In this document: positions 1 to 8,037 of the stretch, one piece after another
How positions within the stretch are numbered: the stretch's first letter is position 1
How the letters are laid out: each line of letters begins with the position of its first letter
Assembly: GCF_005844085.1 (NCBI RefSeq)
Contig: NZ_VCDI01000001.1
Coordinates: 124,001-188,000, forward strand
Reading direction: 5' to 3'
Length of the DNA stretch: 64,000 bases
Source: Lichenicoccus roseus
GTDB lineage: Bacteria > Pseudomonadota > Alphaproteobacteria > Acetobacterales > Acetobacteraceae
Notes under the pieces: generated by a model
Seen by the model: only the letters and a program-made list of their open reading frames with translations
Databases searched by the model: none
Told to the model about the DNA's origin: nothing
Position numbers and translations under genes: made by a program

Positions 1-1
1 A

Positions 2-85
2 GCCGCGCCGTTCGCAACCCCAAAGCGGCAGTCAGCCGTCGAGCGCCCCTTGGTGGCGCGTGGCGGCACCACTATCCTCCATTGA
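2..85 (+). CDS. possible C-terminal fragment of an upstream gene (partial)
   Basis: One forward frame is open from the window edge and stops with TGA at 83-85, exactly where the ATG of lysA begins (TGATG overlap). That arrangement is typical of translationally coupled genes, and lysA of alphaproteobacteria is often preceded by a short lipoprotein gene or argH. The 27 visible residues, ending in a Thr-Thr-Ile-Leu-His tail, match nothing I recognise. The other two forward frames are also open here, so this is only a reasonable guess based on the stop/start overlap. Confidence 0.3.
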   Translation, partial: AAPFATPKRQSAVERPLVARGGTTILH

Positions 86-1476
86 TGCAAAGCGCCGCCT
101 CGCTCGCTCCGACAGATCGCGCGAACCAGCAGCCCGACCCGGCGACCGGCGACATGCTGGCCACCCGGCCGCATCTGTCGATGCATGCGGTGTCCGGCCT
201 GCTGCTGGGCGACGTTCCGCTCAACGCCATCGCGGACACGCTCGGCACCCCGTGCTGGGTGACCGGCGCCGATATCCTGCGCAGCCGCTACCGCGAGCTC
301 ACCGGCGCGATGGCGGAAGCCGGGTTGCCGGTATCGGTGCATTACGCGGTGAAGGCCAACGATCATCTGGCCGTGCTGCGCGTGCTCGGCGCGGAAGGCG
401 CCGGTGCGGACGTGGTCAGTGGCGGCGAGCTTCGCCGGGCGGTGCAGGCGGGCATCGCGCCGGAGGCCATCGTGTTCTCCGGCGTGGGCAAGTCGGAGGA
501 CGAGCTGCGCCTCGCCCTCGCTCTCGGCGTCGGCCAGATCAACGTCGAGAGCGCCGAGGAGATCGTGCGTCTCTCCTCGATCGCCGCCGGCATGGACCGG
601 ATCGCCCACATCGCGCTGCGGGTCAATCCCGACATCGAGGCCGGCGCCCACGACAAGATCAGCACCGGCCGGCTCGGCGACAAGTTCGGCATCGACCATC
701 GCGACATCCTGGCCCTGTATGCGCAGGCCGCCGGCCTGCCCGGCCTGCGCCCAGTCGGTCTTGCCGTGCATATCGGCAGCCAGATCGACAGGGCGGCGCC
801 GTTCCGCGCCGCCTACCGCCGGCTTGCAAGCCTCGTCGACGCCCTGCGCGCGGCCGGCGGACAGGTCGGGACGATCGATTGCGGCGGCGGCCTCGGGGTG
901 CGCTACCGCGACGAGAACGGACTGTCGCCGCGCGCCCTGGCCGGCGCGATCCGTGCCGAACTCGGCGACCTCGGGGTCCGCTTCGCCATCGAGCCCGGAC
1001 GCTGGCTGGTGGCGCCGGCCGGACTGCTGCTGGCCTCCGTGCTGACCGTCAAGCGCCAGCGGGACGGCGCACCCTTCGTGGTGCTGGACGCCGCCATGAA
1101 TGACCTGCTGCGGCCCAGCCTGTACGGGGCCTGGCACGGGATCCTGCCGCTGTCGGCCGCGGTGGCGGCCGGCCCGCTCTCGCCCGCCCACGTCGTGGGT
1201 CCGGTCTGCGAGACCGGCGACAGCTTCGCCCGCGACCGCATGCTGCCGGAGCTGCGCCCGGGCGACCGCGTCGCCATCCTCGATACCGGCGCCTACGGGG
1301 CGGTGATGAGTTCGACCTACAATGCGCGGCCGCTTGCGGCGCAGGCCCTGATCGACGGCGGACGCTGGGCCTGCATCCGCGCGCGCCAGCCGGTCGAGGC
1401 GCTGTGGCGTGACGAGACCGTGCCCGACTGGCTGCAACGCGCCGACCTGCCGCCGCTGCAGGACCGGCTGCGTTGA
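85..1476 (+). CDS. lysA: diaminopimelate decarboxylase
   Basis: Catalyses the last step of lysine synthesis, PLP-dependent decarboxylation of meso-diaminopimelate, in the cytosol. The protein is about 463 residues, slightly longer than the usual 420-440 because of a poorly conserved 30-residue N-terminus. The PLP lysine is K90 in HYAVKAN, followed by the glycine-rich phosphate loop CGGGLGV, the EPGR motif and the CETGD active-site segment contributed to the dimer partner. I chose ATG 85; a TTG lies immediately upstream at 82 in the same frame. The next gene starts inside its stop codon, so the two are probably co-transcribed. Confidence 0.95.
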   Translation: MQSAASLAPTDRANQQPDPATGDMLATRPHLSMHAVSGLLLGDVPLNAIADTLGTPCWVTGADILRSRYRELTGAMAEAGLPVSVHYAVKANDHLAVLRVLGAEGAGADVVSGGELRRAVQAGIAPEAIVFSGVGKSEDELRLALALGVGQINVESAEEIVRLSSIAAGMDRIAHIALRVNPDIEAGAHDKISTGRLGDKFGIDHRDILALYAQAAGLPGLRPVGLAVHIGSQIDRAAPFRAAYRRLASLVDALRAAGGQVGTIDCGGGLGVRYRDENGLSPRALAGAIRAELGDLGVRFAIEPGRWLVAPAGLLLASVLTVKRQRDGAPFVVLDAAMNDLLRPSLYGAWHGILPLSAAVAAGPLSPAHVVGPVCETGDSFARDRMLPELRPGDRVAILDTGAYGAVMSSTYNARPLAAQALIDGGRWACIRARQPVEALWRDETVPDWLQRADLPPLQDRLR

Positions 1477-4229
1477 GCGACGTGATCCCGGACCGGACGG
1501 ACCGCGATACCGGGATCGCCCGGGCTCGTCGGCGGGCCGCCGCCAACCTCCGCGTCGAGCAGATCTGGCCGGCGCTGCTGCCATCGATGGCAGTGGTCGC
1601 AGCCTATACCGTGCTGGCGCTGCTCGACCTGCCGCAGCGCCTTCCGCTCTGGCTGCAGGTGCCACTGCTCGTCGTCGTGCTGGTGGCCGCCGTCCAGATG
1701 GCCTGGGTGCGGTTGCGTCACCTGCCCGCCCCCCGCTCCGACCTCATCGATCGCCGCATCGAGCAGGCTTCCGGCCTCCGCCATCGGCCGCTGCAGGCGC
1801 TGCTGGACCGGCCGGCCGGTGGTGGCGAGGCCGGTGTTGTCTGGACGGCGCATCTCGGGCGGGTGCAGGCCGGTATCGGACGGCTCGACGCCGGCTGGCC
1901 GCGCCTCGGCCTGCTGCGGCACGACCCGTACCGGCTCTCCCTCGCGCTCGGGCCGCTGCTGCTGGTGACCGCCCTGGTTGCCGGCGCCGATCTCCCCGGC
2001 CGGCTCGCCACCGGCTTCCTTCCCGGCCTGGTGGTGCCGCCCGGACCGATGCCGCGCCTGCAGGCCTGGATCACGCCGCCCGACTATGCGCACGCGGCGC
2101 CGGTGTTCCTGACCGGCGGCCACGACGTTGTCAGCGTCCCGGCGGGCTCGGTGCTGCAACTCAGCCTGACCGGCGTGGTCGGGCGGCCTCACCTCGCGCT
2201 GCACATGCTCGATGCCAGCGCAGATTTGGCGGGCAAGGTCCGGCTCGAGAGGCTGGCGGCGGGAAGCTGGTCGCTGCAACGGTCGCTGCAAGCCGGCACC
2301 AGCCTCTCGCTGCGTGCAAACGGCCGGGCCCTGGCGGATTGGACCCTACGGGTGACACCGGCACCGCAGGTGCTGGTGGCATGGAACGGCACGCCCGGGC
2401 CGGCGACCCAGCCGTGGCTGACGCGCCTGCCCTGGCACGTTTCGCATCCATACGGCGTCTCTGCGCTCGCCGCCGAGATCCGCCTCGCGGATCCCGTAGG
2501 GTCCGGCGGTGGGAGGGTGTCCGGCGGCGGGGCCATCGCGCCGTTGCAGGTGCCGGTCGCGCTGCCGCCGGATGCCCGCGACGCACGCGGCGTTGCCCTG
2601 CCCGACCTGTCCGCCGACCCGCGTGCCGGCGAGGCGGTGATCGGCCGCCTGCTGGCGACCGACGCCGCCGGCCACACCGCCGCGTCCACGGAGGCGCGTT
2701 TCCGCCTGCCGGAACGGCCGTTCCACAATCCGCTCGCCCGCGCGGTGCTTGAAGCCCGCAAGCGCCTCGCCCTCGGTCGCGAGACACGTGCCGCCACCGC
2801 CGCCGACCTGCAGGCGCTGGGCGATGCGCCCGGCGCCTTCGCCACCGATCCCGGCCTGTTCCTGAACCTCTCCAGCACCGCGTCGCTGCTCGGCGACGAC
2901 GACGTGCGGGACCAGGCCGCGATCTCGGAGGCCACCGCACGGCTGTGGAACCTCGCCCTGGCGCTGGAGGACGGACTGCACAACGACCGCGCCGGCGCCC
3001 GCGCGCTGGCAGACGTACGCGCCGCCCGCGAGGCACTGGCGCAGCAGCTCGAGCACATGCGCCAGCTCGGCGACAAGGGGCAATCGTCCGCGGAACAGTC
3101 CGAGCTTGACCGCCGCATCCAGGCGCTGCAGTCGGCGATCGCGCGCCGCCTGCAGGCGCTCGCCGAACAGGCCAGGCGGGATCACACGATGCTGCCGCCG
3201 ATGCCGGACGCGAAGGCGCTCACCGGCGGCGACCTGTCCCGCATGATGCAGCAGATGCGCGATGCCGCCGCGCAGGGCAACACACGCGAGGCGATGCAGC
3301 AGCTGCAGCGCATGCAGTCGATGCTGGACCGCATGCGCAGCGCCACGCCGCAGGACCTGCAGAGCCTGCGCCAGCAGGCCGAGGCGCAGGCGCAGGTGCG
3401 CGAGCAGATGCAGGGGCTGCACGACCTGGAGCATCGGCAGGCCGATCTGCTGGACCAGAGCCAGGCGCGCCAGGGCGCCCAGCAGCGCGAGGCGCAGGCA
3501 CGTGATGGCGCCAGCCAGCGTGGCCAGATGGACGAGGCGACGGCAGAGCTGCTGAGCCGTCTCGGGGTGTCGCCGCCGCAGGAGCAGGGCTTCCCGCCGC
3601 CCAATCCGGACGGACGTGACGACAGCGCGACCGACCCGCAGGCGGAGGCGAAACGCCAGGCTGCCGGGCAGGCCCGCGAGAAGCAGCGAGCAACCGACAG
3701 CCGCACGCAGCATGCGCTTTCCCGCGCGCTCGAGGAGCTCGGGCAGGAGTTCAAGAGCCTCACCGGACGCAAGCCGGGCGGATTCGACGAAGCCGGCCGC
3801 GCCATGCAGCAGGCGCGACAGGCGCTGGCCGCCGGCCAGGACCAGGCGGCGCAGCAGTCCCAGCAGCAGGCGCTGGCGGCGCTTCAGAAGGGCGGCCAGC
3901 AGATGCAGCAGACGCTGGCCTCCTCGAAGGGTGGCAGCCCGATGCTGCTGCCGGGAATGGCGGGCAACAACCCGTCGGACGACGCCGGCGACGCGCCGGG
4001 CCAGGAAGCGCAGGGCGACGGCCAGGATCCGCATCCCGGGCAGCGCGATCCGCTCGGGCGCCCGGTCGGCATCGGCCCGCATGCCGATGACGGCGACACC
4101 CATGTGCCGGATACCGCGGAACGGCTGCGCTCGCGCGAGATCGAGCAGGAACTGCGCCGGCGTGACACCGACCGCACCCGGCCACCGGCGGAACTCGACT
4201 ACCTGGATCGGCTGCTGAAGTCGTTCTGA
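1473..4229 (+). CDS. TIGR02302 / DUF4175 family membrane protein
   Basis: A 918-residue protein of the alphaproteobacterial TIGR02302 family, whose function is not established. Two hydrophobic segments lie at about residues 31-78 and a third at about 155-172. A beta-rich middle follows, and then a long Gln/Ala/Arg-rich, coiled-coil-prone half (about 500-830) with many QQMR/QAQ runs. The polar C-terminus is rich in Gly, Asp and Pro. It starts with TTG overlapping the lysA stop (TTGA), which implies translational coupling; lysA followed by this family is a recurrent alphaproteobacterial order. The topology suggests an inner-membrane anchor with a large soluble part, perhaps acting at the envelope, but that is inference. 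Confidence 0.88.
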   Translation: MSDVIPDRTDRDTGIARARRRAAANLRVEQIWPALLPSMAVVAAYTVLALLDLPQRLPLWLQVPLLVVVLVAAVQMAWVRLRHLPAPRSDLIDRRIEQASGLRHRPLQALLDRPAGGGEAGVVWTAHLGRVQAGIGRLDAGWPRLGLLRHDPYRLSLALGPLLLVTALVAGADLPGRLATGFLPGLVVPPGPMPRLQAWITPPDYAHAAPVFLTGGHDVVSVPAGSVLQLSLTGVVGRPHLALHMLDASADLAGKVRLERLAAGSWSLQRSLQAGTSLSLRANGRALADWTLRVTPAPQVLVAWNGTPGPATQPWLTRLPWHVSHPYGVSALAAEIRLADPVGSGGGRVSGGGAIAPLQVPVALPPDARDARGVALPDLSADPRAGEAVIGRLLATDAAGHTAASTEARFRLPERPFHNPLARAVLEARKRLALGRETRAATAADLQALGDAPGAFATDPGLFLNLSSTASLLGDDDVRDQAAISEATARLWNLALALEDGLHNDRAGARALADVRAAREALAQQLEHMRQLGDKGQSSAEQSELDRRIQALQSAIARRLQALAEQARRDHTMLPPMPDAKALTGGDLSRMMQQMRDAAAQGNTREAMQQLQRMQSMLDRMRSATPQDLQSLRQQAEAQAQVREQMQGLHDLEHRQADLLDQSQARQGAQQREAQARDGASQRGQMDEATAELLSRLGVSPPQEQGFPPPNPDGRDDSATDPQAEAKRQAAGQAREKQRATDSRTQHALSRALEELGQEFKSLTGRKPGGFDEAGRAMQQARQALAAGQDQAAQQSQQQALAALQKGGQQMQQTLASSKGGSPMLLPGMAGNNPSDDAGDAPGQEAQGDGQDPHPGQRDPLGRPVGIGPHADDGDTHVPDTAERLRSREIEQELRRRDTDRTRPPAELDYLDRLLKSF

Positions 4230-4257
4230 GAGCGGGTTTCGAACGGCCTCGCCTCGC

Positions 4258-5409
4258 TCAGCGACAGAGATGCGTGGCGGTCACGAAACTGACCAGGCGC
4301 GGCGGCTCGTGCGTCCAGTCGGCCTGCTCGCAGAACGGGCGGACCACCGCCACGGCCTCGATCCTGTGGCCATCCTGCAGCTTCAGGGTCGCGAGAAGGA
4401 TGCGCATGTTGTTGGAGAGATCACGCGAGTACAATCCCGGCGCGTTGTCATCCAGCCCGATTGCCTGCTCCAGTTCCGTTTCGGCTCCTGGCCTGTCCTT
4501 CTTCAGCAGGTGGGCGACACCCGCGTAGAAACGTGCCCTGGCGTCGTAGGGATAGTTGAAGGCAAGCGTTTCACCTTGAGCCACGATGTCGGCGCTACGC
4601 CGCGGCATATCCTTTGTCGAGAAGAACCGGCTTGCGGGTCCGTAGTAGCCATAGTTGATCGAGACCGCATGGGCAGAGCATGCGGCCGAGAATGCGGCGA
4701 ATGCAGCGAGTACCGTCGCCCCGACCGCGTATGGCGGCCGTTCCGAGTAATCTTCCCAGCCGCCCAGAAGAAGAAACCCGATCAACAGGCCGAAGACGGC
4801 TCCACCGGTATGAGCGGCGTAATTCACATGCAAGGCGCTGCTGGCGTGAAGCGGTATGAGGCTCGGGATGCCGAAGAAGGCTGCGCGTCCTTGCGCCCGC
4901 GACCTGGCATGTCCCCTTGGTAGCCGGAAGCTGGTCATGAAGAGGGCGCCGAGCACAGCCATGACTCCCCCCGACGCGCCCACGGTCACCATCGATGGCG
5001 GCATCCAGAAGATCGTCGCCAGCCCTCCACAGACTGCACCCAGGACGAAGATGCAGAGTATCCATGCATGTCCGACGATGCGCTCGAGCGCGTAGCCTGC
5101 AAGGCCCATGGCCATCGCATTGCCGATCAGGTGCTGCGCGTTCGCGTGCAGGAACGCGGACGAGAGCAGGCGATACCATTGGCCGGCGCGGGCCAGAGAG
5201 CCTGTCAGACCGCCCATCAGGATCTCGGCCATCGGATTGCTCCCGATGTCCTCGCCACCCGGAGCAAGGCGAAGCTCGACGAGATAGACCGTGACGAAAC
5301 CGACCAGCAGAAGAATGGTCGCCAGCGGCACGTTGGTGACAGTCCCCTCCTCGAGGGTCCCGCCGGAGGCATTGGCATCATAATAGGGCCGCGCAGGCAG
5401 GACGCTCAT
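4258..5409 (-). CDS. rhomboid-family intramembrane serine protease
   Basis: A 383-residue membrane protease predicted to cleave transmembrane segments of client proteins within the bilayer. The catalytic serine is S146 in GASGG and the histidine is H200 in AAHTGG. The HxxxN motif of the second helix is H93-LIG-N97. About six membrane segments span residues 30-235. After them comes a soluble tail of roughly 140 residues with a TPR-like helical pattern (ADIVAQGETLAF, YAGVAHLLKKD, AETELEQAIGL), longer than in minimal rhomboids. The gene converges on the TIGR02302 gene with a gap of about 28 bp. Its client is unknown. Confidence 0.92.
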   Translation of the reverse strand: MSVLPARPYYDANASGGTLEEGTVTNVPLATILLLVGFVTVYLVELRLAPGGEDIGSNPMAEILMGGLTGSLARAGQWYRLLSSAFLHANAQHLIGNAMAMGLAGYALERIVGHAWILCIFVLGAVCGGLATIFWMPPSMVTVGASGGVMAVLGALFMTSFRLPRGHARSRAQGRAAFFGIPSLIPLHASSALHVNYAAHTGGAVFGLLIGFLLLGGWEDYSERPPYAVGATVLAAFAAFSAACSAHAVSINYGYYGPASRFFSTKDMPRRSADIVAQGETLAFNYPYDARARFYAGVAHLLKKDRPGAETELEQAIGLDDNAPGLYSRDLSNNMRILLATLKLQDGHRIEAVAVVRPFCEQADWTHEPPRLVSFVTATHLCR

Positions 5410-5760
5410 GCGGAAGTCTCTCGGGCTGAAATTCTGATATGCTTAAATGTAACGAATATCTCTACTCAGCCCATTTATCAGGGTCCGGTCCGCGCCACGA
5501 AGCCATTTCTTTGTCACAACGGTTTTTCTGGAGCCGTTGCGGCGGCCGATTTCTCTCCACCGGCTCGCAGACCGTTCGCAAGGGCGTCGCTCGCCACCCG
5601 GACACGCATTGCGAGCCACGGCGACGAAGGTCGGGATATCGGCATACCCAGGGATCATGCCGGATCGTGGACAACGGGGAACCAGTCTCAGCAGAGCATG
5701 GCGTCACTGCCCCCTGCCGGCGCAATGCCTACCGCCGGCGGTCCTGACGATGCCTGTCGT
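5410..5760. other. intergenic region, 351 bp, promoter side of the rhomboid gene
   Basis: This stretch separates the divergently read rhomboid gene from the 3' end of the cdh gene. The part next to the rhomboid start (about 5430-5480) is the most AT-rich and probably holds its promoter. The rest contains only short frames on both strands with no recognisable product and no obvious repeat. Confidence 0.5.
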
Positions 5761-6516
5761 TCATCCGCCCGAGCCGGTAGTTTCTGCCACCCGGCAGGCA
5801 TGGTCCTGCAGGCGTTCGCCGGCGCCGAAATCGAGCCGCAGCCGGTCGATTTCACCGTCGAGAAGGATGAAGCCCGGTCGCGGCGCCACGGCGCCGACCA
5901 GCACGAGCGTGTGCCGGCCCATCTCGCGGCCGGGATCGTGCAGAGTGGCAGCGAGCAGGCGGAACGGATCCCGCGGTCCGAGCGTGTCGCCGGGAAGGAA
6001 CATCGCACGGTAGCTGGTGCCGTCGATCGGCGGCAGCGTGGTCCAGCCGGTTCCGATGGTGGCCGAGGCTGCCTGCAGCATTGCGTGTGCCGGCACGCCG
6101 ATGCAGTCGACGTGGATATGCAGCTGGTTCTGGCTGCGGCCATAGGCGGAGTTGATCGCAAGCGACAGATCGTCGCGCGGGAGGGAACGACCGACCCTCG
6201 CCGCGACCAGCGGCACCTGCTGCCAGGCGTCGGCGAAATAGTTCGGCGCCTGTGGCTGCAGCAGCTCCGGAGCCTCTATTCCGGACAGGCGCCGTGTCGG
6301 GATCAGCAGATACTGCTCGCGACCACGGATATCCTTGAGCACCGCGTAGCCGCCGCCGAGATCGACGACGGCGCAAGGTTCGGGACGCGCATGCAGCTTC
6401 TCGTCCGGAACGCAGCGCCCGTCGACGATCTTCCACAGTGCCGATGGGTCGGCGGCGTGCGCGGCGCTTGCCTGCCAGAGCGACGCCAGCAACGCGGCGC
6501 CGGCAAGGCGAGCCAT
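5761..6516 (-). CDS. cdh: CDP-diacylglycerol diphosphatase, exported
   Basis: A 251-residue protein of the CDP-diglyceride hydrolase family, which splits CDP-diacylglycerol into phosphatidate and CMP at the membrane or in the periplasm. The N-terminus MARLAGAALLASLWQASAAHA is a signal peptide ending in an AHA cleavage site. The family core shows W-K-I-V-D-G-R-C near residue 30, two segments about the open ligand pocket (VVDLGGGYAVLKD; EQYLLIPTRRLSGIE) and the histidine motif QLHIHVDCI characteristic of this HIT-like fold. I chose ATG 6516 because it starts the signal peptide and sits 17 bp after the ppx stop; a longer frame upstream has no coding character. It is the last gene of ppk-ppx-cdh. 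Confidence 0.87.
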   Translation of the reverse strand: MARLAGAALLASLWQASAAHAADPSALWKIVDGRCVPDEKLHARPEPCAVVDLGGGYAVLKDIRGREQYLLIPTRRLSGIEAPELLQPQAPNYFADAWQQVPLVAARVGRSLPRDDLSLAINSAYGRSQNQLHIHVDCIGVPAHAMLQAASATIGTGWTTLPPIDGTSYRAMFLPGDTLGPRDPFRLLAATLHDPGREMGRHTLVLVGAVAPRPGFILLDGEIDRLRLDFGAGERLQDHACRVAETTGSGG

Positions 6517-6533
6517 CGCCAGGCGCCCCTGCT

Positions 6534-8027
6534 TCACGCGCCTTCGATCACCGGGGCCAGTCCCGCCGCCTGCGCCAGCCGGTCGAGCCGGCGGCCGACG
6601 CTTTCGGTGCCGGAGGCCAGCCGATCGGCGGAGAGCCGCAGCACCAGCCGGTTGCCGTCGCGCAGCAGGGCGGTTCCGTGCAGCAGCTCGGGAATACCGG
6701 CACACAGCACGTAGGCGAGGCGCAGGGCGAGGCCAAGGATCTCCGCCTGCTGGAAGCCGCGTGCGTCGAGCAGGCGACGCGCCGGTTGCAGAAAAGCCTG
6801 GTCGAGCTCCGCCTCGTAGCGCATCGCCAGCACCAGGGCGAGAAAGGCGCGCGTAGGATGCGACAGCGCCATGCCCGGCTGGCGCAGGATGCGAAGAAAG
6901 GTCTGCTCGGCGCGATATTCCGGATGATCGAGCGCGCCGGTATCGGACACCCAGCAGGCGCTGACACGCAACCGGCGTTCTTCGGCGGTCTCACCTGCGA
7001 ACAGCGCCTCGGTCCAGTCGATCAGCGCCGGCGGCAGCGTCGTACTGCGGCTCAGCCTTGCCGCGAGTTCGTGCGAGGACGCTTCCAGCGGCGGCTCGTC
7101 CATCACCCCGGGGGCGACGCGGCGCATGTACCAGCCCTCGCGCAAGCCGTCGACGCTGAATACCACGCGGTCCGGCTGCACCCGGCGCAGCAGCCGGCGC
7201 AGCACGGTGGCGGCGAACGGCATGTCGTCGAGGCGCTTGCGTGGCGCGCCCGGCAGGCGCTCGAGGGTACGTCGGGTGGCGCCGATCACCCAGCCTGTCA
7301 TCTCGCGGGCATCTTCCGGTGCAAGTTCGTACTGGTGAACGATGTTGAGCGGATAGAAGGTGCGCGCGATCTGCAGCCGTGCGAGCGCCCGGAACGCGCC
7401 GCCGACCAGATACAGCGTGCGGCCGGTGGCGTTGGCAAGCCACTCGACACCATCGAGATCGTTCTCGACCAGTGCACGCGCACGCTGCACGTCGCCGCCG
7501 GCGCGGTCGGACAGCCGGATCACGCCGAGCCGCAGCGTGCGCGCCTCGTGCATCCGGCCATCCCCCAGCCGCACCAGTTCGAGCGAGCCGCCGCCGATAT
7601 CCGCCATCAACCCTTCCGCCTGCGGCAGGCCGCACAGCACGCCGGTGGCGGAATAGTCGGCCTCCTCCAGGCCGGACAGGATGCGTATGCTGGCTTCCGG
7701 CATCGCCGCGCGCAGCACGTCGATGAATTCGGCGCCGTTGCTGGCATCGCGTACCGCCGCCGTCGCCAGCACCTCGAACGGCTCCGCCTGCATGCCGCGC
7801 GCCACCGCATTGAAACGCGCCATCACGCTCATCGCCTGCGCGACGCCATCCTCGTTCAGCCGCCCGGTCGCCTCCAGGCCACGCCCCAGGCGCAATACCG
7901 CCTTCTCGTTGAAGATGGTGACCGGGTTGCGCGCATGGCCTTCGAACACAACGAGCCGCACCGAATTCGAGCCGAGATCGACTACTGCTGACCGCTTGTG
8001 CCGGTGCGCTTCATGATTACCCGTCAT
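6534..8027 (-). CDS. ppx: exopolyphosphatase / guanosine pentaphosphate phosphatase (Ppx/GppA)
   Basis: A 497-residue enzyme of the ASKHA superfamily that removes terminal phosphate from polyphosphate and possibly from pppGpp. The phosphate-1 loop is VVDLGSNSVRLVV at about residues 15-27, the catalytic region contains ATAAVRD, and the phosphate-2 loop is DIGGGSLEL. A C-terminal helical HD-like region follows, as in longer Ppx proteins. ATG 8027 lies 10 bp after the ppk stop, which supports this start over an in-frame one further upstream. Together with ppk1 it forms the usual synthesis/degradation pair that sets polyphosphate levels. Confidence 0.93.
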   Translation of the reverse strand: MTGNHEAHRHKRSAVVDLGSNSVRLVVFEGHARNPVTIFNEKAVLRLGRGLEATGRLNEDGVAQAMSVMARFNAVARGMQAEPFEVLATAAVRDASNGAEFIDVLRAAMPEASIRILSGLEEADYSATGVLCGLPQAEGLMADIGGGSLELVRLGDGRMHEARTLRLGVIRLSDRAGGDVQRARALVENDLDGVEWLANATGRTLYLVGGAFRALARLQIARTFYPLNIVHQYELAPEDAREMTGWVIGATRRTLERLPGAPRKRLDDMPFAATVLRRLLRRVQPDRVVFSVDGLREGWYMRRVAPGVMDEPPLEASSHELAARLSRSTTLPPALIDWTEALFAGETAEERRLRVSACWVSDTGALDHPEYRAEQTFLRILRQPGMALSHPTRAFLALVLAMRYEAELDQAFLQPARRLLDARGFQQAEILGLALRLAYVLCAGIPELLHGTALLRDGNRLVLRLSADRLASGTESVGRRLDRLAQAAGLAPVIEGA

Positions 8028-8037
8028 GCCCTGCCCC

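Noticed and set aside
2346-4103. Minus-strand frame opposite the TIGR02302 gene
   Set aside because: Leu/Arg/His-rich antisense product of a Gln-rich coding region, with no conserved domain.
5439-5747. Plus-strand frame of about 100 residues upstream of the rhomboid gene
   Set aside because: It starts in an AT-rich promoter-like stretch, has no ribosome binding site and no family resemblance.
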